Virus record (IMG/VR): IMGVR_UViG_3300032116_000291
Span: 1-52,040 of that record
Length of the DNA: 52,040 nucleotides
From: a virus
Direction: 5' to 3' (one strand)
Positions 21,742 to 30,059 of this stretch are shown one piece after another; position 1 is the stretch's first letter; every line of letters begins with the position of its first letter. Under the pieces are notes generated by a model. It was not told the DNA's origin. It saw only the letters and a program-made list of their open reading frames with translations, and did not search any database. A program made the translations under genes and the position numbers.

Positions 21742-22101
21742 ATGTTTAATGAAATCAGAAGCAAAATTGAAAAAACAAATGACCAAAGAATTGCAATGGC
21801 ACTTACTTTGATTAATGTTATGAAACAAACCGAAAAGGTTAGTATTGAAATCAGAACCGCAGTTGCGGCCGCAATGATTGATATGTTGGATACTCATATG
21901 ATTGATGAGGATAGGGATTTGATTAAAGTTATCAATGATGGAATTGATTCCGTTTGTAACGATGCGGAGAAAAATCACGGAGTGAAAAATCTTCGTCAAT
22001 CATTGAGAGGAATTATAGCGACATCCAAAGAGGTGATAGCACAACAAATCAATCGTGTTAATGAAGGAGAATCAATTTTAAAATCAATAAACTTAAATTA
22101 A
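21742..22101 (+). CDS. Hypothetical helical protein (119 aa)
   Basis: Unrecognised all-helical protein with mixed charge and no cysteine-rich or catalytic motif. Start 21742 was chosen because upstream ATG 21676 lies inside the preceding membrane-protein gene. Confidence 0.62.
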   Translation: MFNEIRSKIEKTNDQRIAMALTLINVMKQTEKVSIEIRTAVAAAMIDMLDTHMIDEDRDLIKVINDGIDSVCNDAEKNHGVKNLRQSLRGIIATSKEVIAQQINRVNEGESILKSINLN

Positions 22102-22106
22102 TAATT

Positions 22107-22487
22107 ATGGGATTAGATATGTACGCAATTGCAACAAAAGCAAAGTTTGAAACGGAAGTGGATATGGATTTCACAAATGTAAAGATTAGTGAATCGGATG
22201 ATTTACATTATTGGAGAAAACATCCAAACCTGCATGGATGGATGCAAGACCTTTATGTTAGTAAAGGTGGTAAATCAACGGACTTCAATGGAGATTGTGT
22301 AGTTTTAACATCAAAGGATTTGGATAATCTATATCAGGATATCATTGATGATGAATTACCAAATACAGCAGGATTCTTTTTCGGACAAACGGATGGTAGT
22401 GAAAAGGAAGATGATTTGAAATTCGTAGCGGATGCACGTAACGCAATCCGTAATGGACTCACAGTTTATTATACATCAAGTTGGTAA
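22107..22487 (+). CDS. Conserved phage protein, MGLDMY family (126 aa)
   Basis: The protein begins MGLDMYAIA and contains YWRKHPNLHGWMQ (about 35-47) and AGFFFGQTDG (about 88-97), the marks of a widespread phage family sometimes misannotated as a kinase. No ATP-binding loop is seen here. Function unknown. Confidence 0.72.
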   Translation: MGLDMYAIATKAKFETEVDMDFTNVKISESDDLHYWRKHPNLHGWMQDLYVSKGGKSTDFNGDCVVLTSKDLDNLYQDIIDDELPNTAGFFFGQTDGSEKEDDLKFVADARNAIRNGLTVYYTSSW

Positions 22488-22490
22488 AAT

Positions 22491-22700
22491 ATGAATTACA
22501 AAAATGTTATTTGTTGTAGTGGAAATGATTGTTCCAAAACAACGCAAGATGAAAACGCTTATGTAGAGTTGAGGTATGATGCGTATGGTATTCCGACACG
22601 ATATTATTGTGATGATTGTTATGAAAACAATTATCCATATCGTAAGGATGCATACTACGATTATCTAAACGCTGGTGAGTATTTAAATGATGATTATTAA
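22491..22700 (+). CDS. Small cysteine-rich protein (69 aa)
   Basis: Cysteines at CCSGNDC (8-14) and YYCDDCYE (residues 39-44) could form a zinc site. The C-terminus is rich in Tyr and Asp. Unknown function. Its 3' end is 10 nt before the chosen start of the SWIM gene. Confidence 0.6.
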   Translation: MNYKNVICCSGNDCSKTTQDENAYVELRYDAYGIPTRYYCDDCYENNYPYRKDAYYDYLNAGEYLNDDY

Positions 22701-22710
22701 AAATGAAAGT

Positions 22711-23046
22711 ATGAGATTCAAATCGTTCTATCCACCCATATCCTATAAAGGTGATATAAGTGGCAAGTGGTATGTTATATGTAGTTCTGATGGTGATGGT
22801 TGGGTTGAAGTTGATAGGAAGTATCAATGGAGTGAGTTGGAAAAGCTTTGGGATAAGATTCAGTATGGTTCACCAAAAACAATGGCAAAAACCAAAGTGA
22901 AAAAAGAATACAAAGTTGATGGTAGTAAAGGAAATGTGTATAGTGTAGTGAACGATGATGGGTTTTGGAGTTGTAGTTGTCCTGCACATGGATTCGGACG
23001 TGGTAAAGATTGTAAACATATTAAACAAATTAAAAATGAAATATAG
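22711..23046 (+). CDS. SWIM zinc-finger protein (111 aa)
   Basis: The C-terminus is a SWIM-type zinc finger: WSCSCPAHGFGRGKDCKHIK (CxC, then CxH). SWIM domains bind DNA or proteins. The N-terminal 60 residues are beta-rich with aromatic residues. A second SWIM protein with nearly the same C-terminal pattern is at 26475. An upstream ATG at 22687 would overlap the previous gene; 22711 keeps a normal spacing. The next gene starts inside its last codons. Confidence 0.75.
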   Translation: MRFKSFYPPISYKGDISGKWYVICSSDGDGWVEVDRKYQWSELEKLWDKIQYGSPKTMAKTKVKKEYKVDGSKGNVYSVVNDDGFWSCSCPAHGFGRGKDCKHIKQIKNEI

Positions 23047-23287
23047 TAAACATCAAAATGAAAAAACCTATAAGGTTAATGAATACGAAAGACGTTCTTT
23101 ATTCGCAGAACTTAAACAATGGTGTTTTGGTTATGGTAGTGAACATGATTACATTGAAATAACCGAATGGGAAAATGGTGAGGGATTTGATGTTGATATT
23201 GAAACCAACCAAAGACAAAGATTCCAATTGACGTGGGGTCAATGGGAAGCGGTTAAACATTTAGTAAACAAAATTGAAAATAATTAA
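23036..23287 (+). CDS. Hypothetical protein (83 aa)
   Basis: Unrecognised. Residues 10-30 are helical and residues 30-60 acidic and beta-like. The start at 23036 overlaps the SWIM gene by 11 nt. Confidence 0.6.
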   Translation: MKYSKHQNEKTYKVNEYERRSLFAELKQWCFGYGSEHDYIEITEWENGEGFDVDIETNQRQRFQLTWGQWEAVKHLVNKIENN

Positions 23288-23297
23288 AAACAAAACT

Positions 23298-23735
23298 ATG
23301 GGATTTTTTAGTTGGAGAACAATGGACACTGATAAAAGTATTTCAAACAATTATTCAAACAGAGGCACTTTCAAAGTGGACATGTTAGATGATAAAGGTA
23401 ATGTATGGACTGAAACCTATTATGAAGGTTATGGTACATTCGGTGGTAAGGATTACTATGAGTTACTTGCAGAGATGAATGGAGTGACTTCGGATTTGGA
23501 AGGTGAAGCTTATACCGATTATATGAGAGGTGAAGGTATTAGTATCGCTTTCAAAGATAATGGAAGTGGTGACCATACGGCCGGCGTACTATATCCGAAT
23601 TTGGTTGAAATGGCAGATGGATGGACATATCAATCAATAGGACCTGATAGTTGTCCTGACCAGGGTTACTTTTATGATGATGAAGAAGATGAAGATACAT
23701 CCTTCAAACCAATATTGAGCATGTATGGCAATTAA
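23298..23735 (+). CDS. Conserved phage protein, MGFFSW family (145 aa)
   Basis: The protein begins MGFFSWRTMDTDKSI and has YEGYGTFGGKDYYELLAEMN (about 46-65), a combination I recall from uncharacterised phage proteins. It ends in an acidic tail (DDEEDEDTS). No catalytic motif. Function unknown. Confidence 0.7.
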   Translation: MGFFSWRTMDTDKSISNNYSNRGTFKVDMLDDKGNVWTETYYEGYGTFGGKDYYELLAEMNGVTSDLEGEAYTDYMRGEGISIAFKDNGSGDHTAGVLYPNLVEMADGWTYQSIGPDSCPDQGYFYDDEEDEDTSFKPILSMYGN

Positions 23736-23754
23736 ACCGATTAAATAAAGTGAA

Positions 23755-24099
23755 ATGAAACGAATAGTAAATTTTGAAAATCTGAATGAAAGTGAAATAA
23801 CTACATCAAAAAGAAATCCGCTTCGGTTTGAAACAGCACATTCGGAACCTGACAATCTTTGGGTTTTTGATAACGTAGAGCCTGGCATACAAGGAAGGTA
23901 TTGTACCCTAATAACAATGAATTGGAATAGAGATACGTTTGATATACGCAAGTGTTTTTTGGGTGAGGGAACTGCCGGTGAGGATTTGGAAACCGGATTA
24001 CCTTTACCAAAAAATCAAATGAAATCAATGGCTGATTTTTCATTCTTTGTTGGTGATTTAATAGAACATCACTCCCTTATAGGATCTTATAAAAATTAA
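23755..24099 (+). CDS. Hypothetical protein (114 aa)
   Basis: Unrecognised soluble protein with a glycine-rich FLGEGTAGEDLETGLP loop near residues 68-83. Part of the operon B small-gene run. Confidence 0.62.
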   Translation: MKRIVNFENLNESEITTSKRNPLRFETAHSEPDNLWVFDNVEPGIQGRYCTLITMNWNRDTFDIRKCFLGEGTAGEDLETGLPLPKNQMKSMADFSFFVGDLIEHHSLIGSYKN

Positions 24100-24103
24100 A
24101 CAT

Positions 24104-24412
24104 ATGGCAATTTACGGAGACGGGAAACATAACGAAAATATGGAGCATGTTCCCAAAAAACAATTTCAATTTTACATTGATAAAAAAGTATCACATTGGG
24201 TAAGAGAACATCATATTGTTGAAGCTGAAACCGAAGAGGAAGCTAAAAAAGAAATGATTGAAGTATTACAAAGAAATTTGTGGGTAGATACTTTTGATTA
24301 TCAAGAATCACTCGATGATACCGAAGTGTATTTGGAACCGGGTGATAATGGTGGACAACCTACGGCTGAATTATTTTACAATGATGAATTATTAACAACA
24401 AATATAGAATAA
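24104..24412 (+). CDS. Hypothetical protein (102 aa)
   Basis: Unrecognised. Residues 15-60 have a beta-helix pattern, HHIVEAETEEEAKKEMIEVL, seen in small phage proteins with an internal alpha-beta module. Acidic C-terminus. Confidence 0.62.
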   Translation: MAIYGDGKHNENMEHVPKKQFQFYIDKKVSHWVREHHIVEAETEEEAKKEMIEVLQRNLWVDTFDYQESLDDTEVYLEPGDNGGQPTAELFYNDELLTTNIE

Positions 24413-24413
24413 A

Positions 24414-24632
24414 ATGGAACAAAACACATTTAAAAGAATCGATGAAAACAGAATCAACGCAGACGGATTGGTTTGGGATAACAGAGCTGATAAAGCAATC
24501 AGAGTGAAAAATCTGAATAGTGGACATATGGTACATTCAATCAAAATGGATGAAGTTAGTTACTATCCTACGTCAATTAACAAAGGAAACAAAAACTACA
24601 TTCAAATTGTAGAAAAGGAGAAGGTATCATGA
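24414..24632 (+). CDS. Hypothetical protein (72 aa)
   Basis: Unrecognised small beta-rich protein. Its stop codon overlaps the start of the next gene (ATGA), so the pair is coupled. Confidence 0.6.
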   Translation: MEQNTFKRIDENRINADGLVWDNRADKAIRVKNLNSGHMVHSIKMDEVSYYPTSINKGNKNYIQIVEKEKVS

Positions 24633-24772
24633 AAACTTTAACAATAGTTGAACTCATTGAACTATTGTCGAATGAGATTAAAAGTGGTGCTTCCATCGTT
24701 CAGGTGGATGGCACCATTCTTATTCCCGATAATGGAAACAAAATTGTAATAACAACGGAAAAGCAAATGTAA
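24629..24772 (+). CDS. Short hypothetical protein (47 aa)
   Basis: Short helical N-terminus (LTIVELIELLSNEIKS) followed by two beta-prone segments. Unknown. It is coupled to its upstream neighbour by a four-base overlap. Confidence 0.55.
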   Translation: MKTLTIVELIELLSNEIKSGASIVQVDGTILIPDNGNKIVITTEKQM

Positions 24773-24773
24773 T

Positions 24774-25133
24774 ATGAAAGCGATATTAATTGATTCTATC
24801 AACAAAGAAGTAAAAGAAGTTGAAATAGGTAAGGGTATTGATGAAATGTATAAGTTTCTCAATTGTGAATGTTTTACAATCGCAACCTATCTTCCAAAAG
24901 AGGATGCTATCTTTGTAGATGATGAAGGATTGATGAATGGTACTGATTCATTTTTTACATATGAAGGTGCACATCAACCTTTCGCCGGAAACGGATTGAT
25001 TATGGGGTGCGATGATATGGGTGAGAGTGTGGATTGTAAAGTGAGTTTAGATGAAGTGAAAAACAAAGTCAATTTCTATACTCGTTATGAATTGGCATTA
25101 GGTATTGCAATGGGTGCTATAAAAACATTTTAA
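24774..25133 (+). CDS. DUF3846-like phage protein (119 aa)
   Basis: The order of segments matches what I recall of the DUF3846 family: a leading beta-strand MKAILIDS, a helix with a cysteine pair near 30-32 (NCECFTIA), DAIFVDDEGL, and a FAGNGLIMGCDD loop. These are small phage proteins of unknown function. It sits directly before the DNA ligase. Confidence 0.55.
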   Translation: MKAILIDSINKEVKEVEIGKGIDEMYKFLNCECFTIATYLPKEDAIFVDDEGLMNGTDSFFTYEGAHQPFAGNGLIMGCDDMGESVDCKVSLDEVKNKVNFYTRYELALGIAMGAIKTF

Positions 25134-25134
25134 T

Positions 25135-26235
25135 ATGAAATTAGATACAATATACAAATCCACTAAAGGTGGTAAGGTGCAGGAGTGGACAATCGAAGTA
25201 GTGGGTAATAAATACCGAACTATATCAGGTCAAACGGATGGTAAGAAAGTTACTAACGAATGGACGGTGGTGTATGGTAAGAATGAAGGTAGGGCAAACG
25301 CAACTACCGATAATGAACAATGTATGAAAGAAGCAGTGGCTAAACGTACAAAGAAATTGGAAAGTGGTTACTTTGAGAATATCAAACATATACACAAACA
25401 GCAATACTTTGAACCAATGCTTGCAGCAAAGTGGGAAGATAGAAAGGATAAAATAGAATATCCTATCTTCTCTCAACCAAAGTTAGATGGTATTCGTTGT
25501 ATTGTAACAAAGGATGGAATGTTCTCTCGTAATGGTAAAGAGATTATTTCAGCACCACATATTCGTAAAGCATTGGATAAATTGTTTAAGCACGAACCCC
25601 ATACTATATTGGATGGTGAGTTGTACGCTGATAAATTCGCAAATGATTTCAATGCCATCGTTTCGTTAGTGAAGAAAACTAAACCAACAACGGATGACCT
25701 AAAACAAAGTGAAAAAAACATTGAGTATCACGTTTACGATATACCTTCAGTTGATGGTACATTCAAACATAGATGTATTGAGTTGGATGAAATCGCATTG
25801 GACTTTCCTAAATGTGTTAAGTTAGTTGAAACGAACATTGTAAAGAATGAAGATGAAGTTACTGAATGGTATGAGGATTATGTAGATCGTGGATACGAAG
25901 GTCAGATGTTACGTTTGGATGGTTTGTATGAAAACAAACGTAGTAAAAACTTATTGAAACATAAATCCTTTCTTGATGAAGAATTCACAATCATTGATAT
26001 TGTCGAAGGTGAAGGTAACAGAACAGGTACTGCGGGCTACTTTGTGTTTGAAACGGCAGAGGGTAAACCTTTCAAATCAAATGTAAAGGGAACGTGGGAA
26101 CAAACAGCCGATATGTTAAAGAATAAAAAGAAACTAATCGGTAAGGAAGCGACGGTAAAGTATTTCAATTTAACACCCGATGGAATACCACGTTTTCCGT
26201 ATGTAATTAAAATTGATAGGGTGAGTTACGAATAG
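25135..26235 (+). CDS. ATP-dependent DNA ligase with WGR-like N-terminus
   Basis: The ligase seals nicks via an enzyme-AMP intermediate. Motif I QPKLDGIR has the catalytic lysine K116. Motif III is LDGELY (near 160), motif IV YEGQMLR (E255 region) and motif V LLKHK (273-277). An OB-fold domain follows with GEGNRTGTAGYF. Residues 1-75 look like a WGR-type domain (IEVVGNKYRTISGQ...), found on several phage ligases. Length (366 aa) is normal for a compact viral enzyme. This is the clearest replication gene in the window; the small genes around it have no recognisable replication role. Confidence 0.92.
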   Translation: MKLDTIYKSTKGGKVQEWTIEVVGNKYRTISGQTDGKKVTNEWTVVYGKNEGRANATTDNEQCMKEAVAKRTKKLESGYFENIKHIHKQQYFEPMLAAKWEDRKDKIEYPIFSQPKLDGIRCIVTKDGMFSRNGKEIISAPHIRKALDKLFKHEPHTILDGELYADKFANDFNAIVSLVKKTKPTTDDLKQSEKNIEYHVYDIPSVDGTFKHRCIELDEIALDFPKCVKLVETNIVKNEDEVTEWYEDYVDRGYEGQMLRLDGLYENKRSKNLLKHKSFLDEEFTIIDIVEGEGNRTGTAGYFVFETAEGKPFKSNVKGTWEQTADMLKNKKKLIGKEATVKYFNLTPDGIPRFPYVIKIDRVSYE

Positions 26236-26236
26236 T

Positions 26237-26500
26237 ATGGAAACAATAGGTTATTTAGGTGGATTGTTATTAGCAATTTGTGGAATACCCGAAGTTATAC
26301 GAACAATCAAAGATAAGAGATGCCATTTAGGATGGGCATTTTTATTGTTATGGTTTTTCGGTGAAGTGTTTATGGAAATATACGCATTCGCACTTTGGGA
26401 TTTTCCACTATTGTTTAATTATACATTCAATTTGGTATTGGTTGGAATTATGTTATTTTATAAATTAAAAAATTATGGGACAGTATTACAAAATCGTTAA
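26237..26500 (+). CDS. PQ-loop/SemiSWEET-like membrane protein (87 aa)
   Basis: Three hydrophobic helices (about 3-20, 30-54, 58-80). A GIPEVIRTIKDKRCHLGW segment after the first helix fits the PQ-loop signature position. The size matches bacterial SemiSWEETs, which dimerise to carry sugars, but transport is only an inference from layout. Its 3' end overlaps the next gene by 26 nt. Confidence 0.55.
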   Translation: METIGYLGGLLLAICGIPEVIRTIKDKRCHLGWAFLLLWFFGEVFMEIYAFALWDFPLLFNYTFNLVLVGIMLFYKLKNYGTVLQNR

Positions 26501-27071
26501 TGTAAAGAAAAAAGAATACATCACACCACATATATTTGGTGATGGTGCAAAGTTGATGGAGTTCAGTATGTCGGCAAGTGGTGTGTTGGCTGGATTAGCA
26601 ATACTACTTGCAGATGGAAATGGTAGAGGTGGTGGTGACCTTAATAGTGATAATGAAATTGTAGGTAGTTGGGCAGGTGATAATATTGTTATTGCCGGTG
26701 ATTACGCTGATCATGGTAAGTTTGTGAAAATACCTGAACAAAATTTGTACGAAGTTTGTCAGGCGGAAGGTGAGGATATTTCATTGAAAGTATTAGAAGC
26801 ACTTTTTGATGACAGATATTTCTTTGAAGAGTTTAGAAAAAATAGAACAGGTTGGGCAGATGATGAAGTGAAACAATTGGTTGATAAAAAACTAAAAGAG
26901 AAAGGTTTGAAAAATCCACAAGGATGGAGTGTACCATCATCAAAAGACCCAAATGTAAGATACAAAGTAACTGAAGATAATGGGACATGGGAATGCGATT
27001 GTCCATCATTCACATATACAGGTGGTAAAGAGTGTAAACATATTAAAGAAATAAAATCATCAAACATATGA
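26475..27071 (+). CDS. SWIM zinc-finger protein with conserved N-terminal domain (198 aa)
   Basis: The N-terminal domain (1-90) begins MGQYYKIVN and includes HIFGDGAKLMEF and SWAGDNIVIAGDYAD, a module of unknown function that I have seen in other phages. The C-terminus is a SWIM finger: WECDCPSFTYTGGKECKHIK. The same C-terminal arrangement ends the protein at 22711. DNA or protein binding is likely. Confidence 0.72.
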   Translation: MGQYYKIVNVKKKEYITPHIFGDGAKLMEFSMSASGVLAGLAILLADGNGRGGGDLNSDNEIVGSWAGDNIVIAGDYADHGKFVKIPEQNLYEVCQAEGEDISLKVLEALFDDRYFFEEFRKNRTGWADDEVKQLVDKKLKEKGLKNPQGWSVPSSKDPNVRYKVTEDNGTWECDCPSFTYTGGKECKHIKEIKSSNI

Positions 27072-27322
27072 TAGATATAAGAGAACAATATAGAGAACGA
27101 GCAATTCAATTCGCTAAAGAATGGAGAGAAGATGTAAGTGAACACATCGTTGATATTATGGTTTCCATTATGGCAACGAGAGATAAAACACTTTATCCCG
27201 GTGGTAGTTTTGTACAATCAATCATTGATAACGATTTGTATAATGCGATTGTTAGAGCAGATTCTGATTGTAGAAATCATTTAAAATTATTAGTAATGTG
27301 TAAATATAATTGTTTCGTATGA
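27068..27322 (+). CDS. Hypothetical protein (84 aa)
   Basis: Unrecognised helical protein with a QYRERAIQFAKEWRED amphipathic N-terminus. It overlaps both neighbours by four bases (ATGA), so it is in a coupled chain. Confidence 0.62.
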   Translation: MIDIREQYRERAIQFAKEWREDVSEHIVDIMVSIMATRDKTLYPGGSFVQSIIDNDLYNAIVRADSDCRNHLKLLVMCKYNCFV

Positions 27323-27537
27323 TAAAGTATAAGAAAATGAAAACAGGTCCCGTTGAAATCGATTTGACCGGACCAGATGGTAACGCATTCAATATGATTG
27401 CAATTGCAGGTAATCTCGCAAAGCAATTGGATTTGGATAAAAAGAAAATTCAAAGTGAAATGATGGGTGGAGATTATGAAAATCTACTGAAAGTATTTGA
27501 TAAATATTTCGGAGAATTTGTTACATTGTATCGTTAA
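27319..27537 (+). CDS. Conserved phage protein, IDLTGPDGNAF family (72 aa)
   Basis: The IDLTGPDGNAFNMIAIAGNL block (residues 13-32) and the DYE.LL.VFD.YFG tail fit a small protein family found in T4-like and other large phages, function unknown. Translational coupling with the preceding gene. Confidence 0.68.
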   Translation: MIKYKKMKTGPVEIDLTGPDGNAFNMIAIAGNLAKQLDLDKKKIQSEMMGGDYENLLKVFDKYFGEFVTLYR

Positions 27538-27540
27538 TAT

Positions 27541-27571
27541 TTTGAAAATACAAAAACTTTCAGTATATTTG
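27541..27571 (+). promoter_or_regulatory. Bacteroidota-type promoter inside the small-gene run
   Basis: TTTG (27541-27544) and TATATTTG (27564-27571) are spaced by 19 nt, with the next start codon 21 nt downstream. It lacks the TTGA-N3-TCAA operators, so it may give constitutive or differently timed expression of the 27.6-31.1 kb genes. Confidence 0.65.
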
Positions 27572-27591
27572 AATTACAAAAAAATATATCT

Positions 27592-27819
27592 ATGGGCAAA
27601 ATGAAAGAGTTATTTATAGAACAACAATTGAGTGGTAGTATTGGTGGAGATGAAGATTACTTATACGAACAATATTTAAAAGAAAAAGAATATTGGGATT
27701 CGATACATAGTGGATCAATTTTTCCGCCGGACTTTGAATACGATGATGAATACTATAAATCAACCTATACACCAACATCCGATGAGGAAGAAGAAAACTT
27801 TAAACAATTAAAAAAATAA
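27592..27819 (+). CDS. Hypothetical acidic protein (75 aa)
   Basis: Unrecognised; rich in Glu, Asp and Tyr, likely helical at the start and disordered at the end. First gene after the promoter at 27541. Confidence 0.6.
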   Translation: MGKMKELFIEQQLSGSIGGDEDYLYEQYLKEKEYWDSIHSGSIFPPDFEYDDEYYKSTYTPTSDEEEENFKQLKK

Positions 27820-27820
27820 A

Positions 27821-28147
27821 ATGGAAATATTACCTGAAATCATAGAGTTATCAAACGAAATGATTGATACTTTAGATGAAGCTGGATTTTTTGAAAACAA
27901 TCCATTCATTGAAAGATTACCCCTTAAACGAAAACTACAATCTGCAATGCAGAGAAAGTGGGAAGAGCAATTTGAAATGTATTTGACGGAAGAGGAATGT
28001 GAAAACGTAATGAAAGAAACGTTATCCGATTCAGTTGCAAATACTATTGAAGATTTGGTAGTGAAAGGTGCACTAAATATGAGTATTGATTCGGATGGAG
28101 TGATAAACTATTCTGCAAACAAAAACTTTAATTTCGATGAACTTTGA
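27821..28147 (+). CDS. Hypothetical protein (108 aa)
   Basis: Unrecognised all-helical acidic protein; beta-like C-terminus. It overlaps the next gene by 11 nt. Confidence 0.62.
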   Translation: MEILPEIIELSNEMIDTLDEAGFFENNPFIERLPLKRKLQSAMQRKWEEQFEMYLTEEECENVMKETLSDSVANTIEDLVVKGALNMSIDSDGVINYSANKNFNFDEL

Positions 28148-28400
28148 TAAAACCGATGAAGAACTTAAAATGATGTCAGATGATGAATTGTTCGAGTATC
28201 TCGATGCAAAGGCAGAACATTTGGCAAAACATAGTTCACCACTATCGGCATATCACACAAAAAGATTTGCAAGTGTAGCATCATCAATATCAAATGTAGA
28301 ATTTGATTATGATAAAGTGAAGCAGATTGCAAAAGAAAATGATAGATTAGGATTTGAAAAATTTATAAACGATAAAAATAAAAAAAATGAGTTACAATAA
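28137..28400 (+). CDS. Hypothetical protein (87 aa)
   Basis: Unrecognised helical protein with acidic and lysine-rich segments. Overlaps neighbours by 11 and 14 nt, suggesting coupling. Confidence 0.6.
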   Translation: MNFDKTDEELKMMSDDELFEYLDAKAEHLAKHSSPLSAYHTKRFASVASSISNVEFDYDKVKQIAKENDRLGFEKFINDKNKKNELQ

Positions 28401-28782
28401 AAGTATTGCAGATTTTGTAAAACCAACAATTCTCACAGGACAAAACTATGGTACGAAAGTGAGTGTTGAAATTGACCATAGTGATATATCATTGGATGAA
28501 CTATTTGATGCATTTGAAACTATTGTCGTTGGTATGGGATTTCATCGTGAAACTTGGAAACAGCAAATATTGGATATGGCCGATGAATTCAGAGAAGAAG
28601 ATTCTGAAAATGAATTTGAAGATTTAGAAAGAGCATCGCTTACCGATTTCCAAAATTGGAGTGAGAATGATAAAAGTATTTTTTTCGATGGATTAACTAA
28701 CGCAAAAGAACCAAATGATGAATTGAGAAACGCTGTAAGTAAATTCAACCTTAAATTGAGAAACAAAAACAATGGGATTTAA
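28387..28782 (+). CDS. Hypothetical acidic protein (131 aa)
   Basis: Unrecognised. A beta-rich start (KVSVEIDHSDISLDELFDAF) is followed by an acidic helical middle and a basic tail. A small phage protein of similar pattern is known to me only as uncharacterised. Confidence 0.62.
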   Translation: MSYNKSIADFVKPTILTGQNYGTKVSVEIDHSDISLDELFDAFETIVVGMGFHRETWKQQILDMADEFREEDSENEFEDLERASLTDFQNWSENDKSIFFDGLTNAKEPNDELRNAVSKFNLKLRNKNNGI

Positions 28783-28990
28783 TCACTGCTACATATCTTC
28801 AGTTGAAAATCTACAATCCGAATTGGATAATGTAGGGTTAGAACAATTTGTAAAAAGATATAGAAAATACGATGCAATAACCGGTCCGAGTGAATCATTT
28901 AGATTTTTAGAAGAAAAACAAAAAGAATATGAGTTACAATCCATACAGGTGGTGGACGAAGGGGAGAAAAAAGAAACCACTAAAAGCTGA
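28772..28990 (+). CDS. Hypothetical protein (72 aa)
   Basis: Unrecognised helical protein. It overlaps the preceding gene by 11 nt, and its last 62 nt overlap the gene that starts at 28929, one of the longest overlaps in the window. Confidence 0.55.
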   Translation: MGFNHCYISSVENLQSELDNVGLEQFVKRYRKYDAITGPSESFRFLEEKQKEYELQSIQVVDEGEKKETTKS

Positions 28991-29420
28991 TGCACCTTTG
29001 TTATTGAAAATTCGTAATGGTGATTTCGATTATTCATATATGTTTGGTGAGGCAACTGAAATGAAATTGAATGCACAATCCGCATACGAACAAACATACA
29101 AAAACTATGGTGGTACGGACGAAAGAAATAGAATAGATGCTGCATTGGAAGCAAGTAGAATGAAACGTGTTAAGGCAATTAAGTTGGAATTAGAGGCGGC
29201 GATGGATGAAGAAAAGATATTGTGGAAATTGAGAAAAGAGTTAGCAACTGAATTTGGAAAGGATTTGTGGGATAAAGCAATGGAACGTCAAAGAGGTAAA
29301 GGTACATTAGAAGATTTATATGAATGGTATCGTAAGAATTCCAAAGTGAAAAATCCACAATCAATTCAGGATATTCAATTAAGACGCCCGAATACCAAAG
29401 GTTTAGAATACTTATTCTAA
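28929..29420 (+). CDS. Hypothetical basic helical protein (163 aa)
   Basis: Unrecognised. Residues 1-20 are basic (KGRKKKPLK), while 65-125 form a charged helix with many Arg, Lys and Glu. The ATG at 28929 fits local start context but gives a 62-nt overlap with the previous gene; a later start cannot be excluded. Confidence 0.58.
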   Translation: MSYNPYRWWTKGRKKKPLKADAPLLLKIRNGDFDYSYMFGEATEMKLNAQSAYEQTYKNYGGTDERNRIDAALEASRMKRVKAIKLELEAAMDEEKILWKLRKELATEFGKDLWDKAMERQRGKGTLEDLYEWYRKNSKVKNPQSIQDIQLRRPNTKGLEYLF

Positions 29421-29436
29421 AGGTTACTTATTGTTA

Positions 29437-29688
29437 ATGAAACCAATACACATGGACGACGGTGATAAACAAATTAAAGCAATCAATATCACAAAAAAGC
29501 AAAAGGATAATGTTGTTGAAGGATTTGAGTTTATTCCTAGCACTATTTTTCAATCCTTTTGGATTCGATGCCGTACAATATTCCCTGATATTACTAACGG
29601 GAAGTTTATGGAGAGCGAACTTCGTTTTGTATTGCGTTGCGGTATCTTTTTTTGGATGTTATATTTACTTTTCGAAGCAACTAAATAA
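29437..29688 (+). CDS. Overlapping reading frame, N-terminal part plausible (83 aa)
   Basis: The first 30 codons look like genuine coding sequence (polar start MKPIHMDDGDKQIKAINITKK). From about 29540 the frame becomes Cys/Trp/Arg-rich and unlikely. The frame +1 from it encodes a convincing membrane protein from 29510. The two frames may be fused by a frameshift in the organism or in the assembly, or this may be two overlapping genes. Confidence 0.35.
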   Translation: MKPIHMDDGDKQIKAINITKKQKDNVVEGFEFIPSTIFQSFWIRCRTIFPDITNGKFMESELRFVLRCGIFFWMLYLLFEATK

Positions 29689-29725
29689 AGAGTATGCAAG
29701 AAAAACCGATAGTGATACACATTGA
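29510..29725 (+). CDS. Small two-helix membrane protein (71 aa)
   Basis: Two hydrophobic helices (about 5-30 and 33-55) contain LFFNPFGFDAVQYSLILLTG and are followed by a lysine-rich tail. The NPFG/D turn with a GS-W element recalls a small phage membrane protein known to me from other large phages. The frame overlaps 29437-29688 almost entirely and the next gene by 32 nt. The start is uncertain (GTG at 29462 would extend it). Confidence 0.55.
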   Translation: MLLKDLSLFLALFFNPFGFDAVQYSLILLTGSLWRANFVLYCVAVSFFGCYIYFSKQLNKEYARKTDSDTH

Positions 29726-30059
29726 TATTGGAAACCAATCCCTAACAACTTGGGTTAAAGAGAATAAATACATTCTACATTCAGAGTTGGTGAGGTATTC
29801 TGAAAAAATGATAAAGGAAAACATCGATGTACTTCAGGCAGTTATGGTATCCAATTTGGTTGATAATGTAGTGTTCATTTTAAAAAAAGATTCTTTGTCA
29901 TTAACATTGGAAAAAGCAATGGAGTATTTTATGTCTATTGAGGAATATGAAAAGTGCGCAAAAATTAGAGATTTAGAATACTTATTGAAAAACCAAAAGA
30001 ATGAAGCAAAAAATATTAAAGATAGTAAACGAGATAAAAGACCATCTCAAGGATATTGA
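29694..30059 (+). CDS. Protein with UVR-like helical motif (121 aa)
   Basis: Residues 70-98 read LEKAMEYFMSIEEYEKCAKIRD, matching the UVR (UvrB/UvrC) interaction helix-hairpin pattern. The N-terminal part is beta-alpha with no recognised domain. It could bind partner proteins through this motif; no excision-repair genes are in the window. It overlaps the next gene by 59 nt. Confidence 0.62.
   Translation: MQEKPIVIHIDIGNQSLTTWVKENKYILHSELVRYSEKMIKENIDVLQAVMVSNLVDNVVFILKKDSLSLTLEKAMEYFMSIEEYEKCAKIRDLEYLLKNQKNEAKNIKDSKRDKRPSQGY

Noticed and set aside
24662-24862. Minus-strand frame of 66 codons in a gene-dense stretch
   Set aside because: It covers two well-placed plus-strand genes (24629 and 24774) in antisense.
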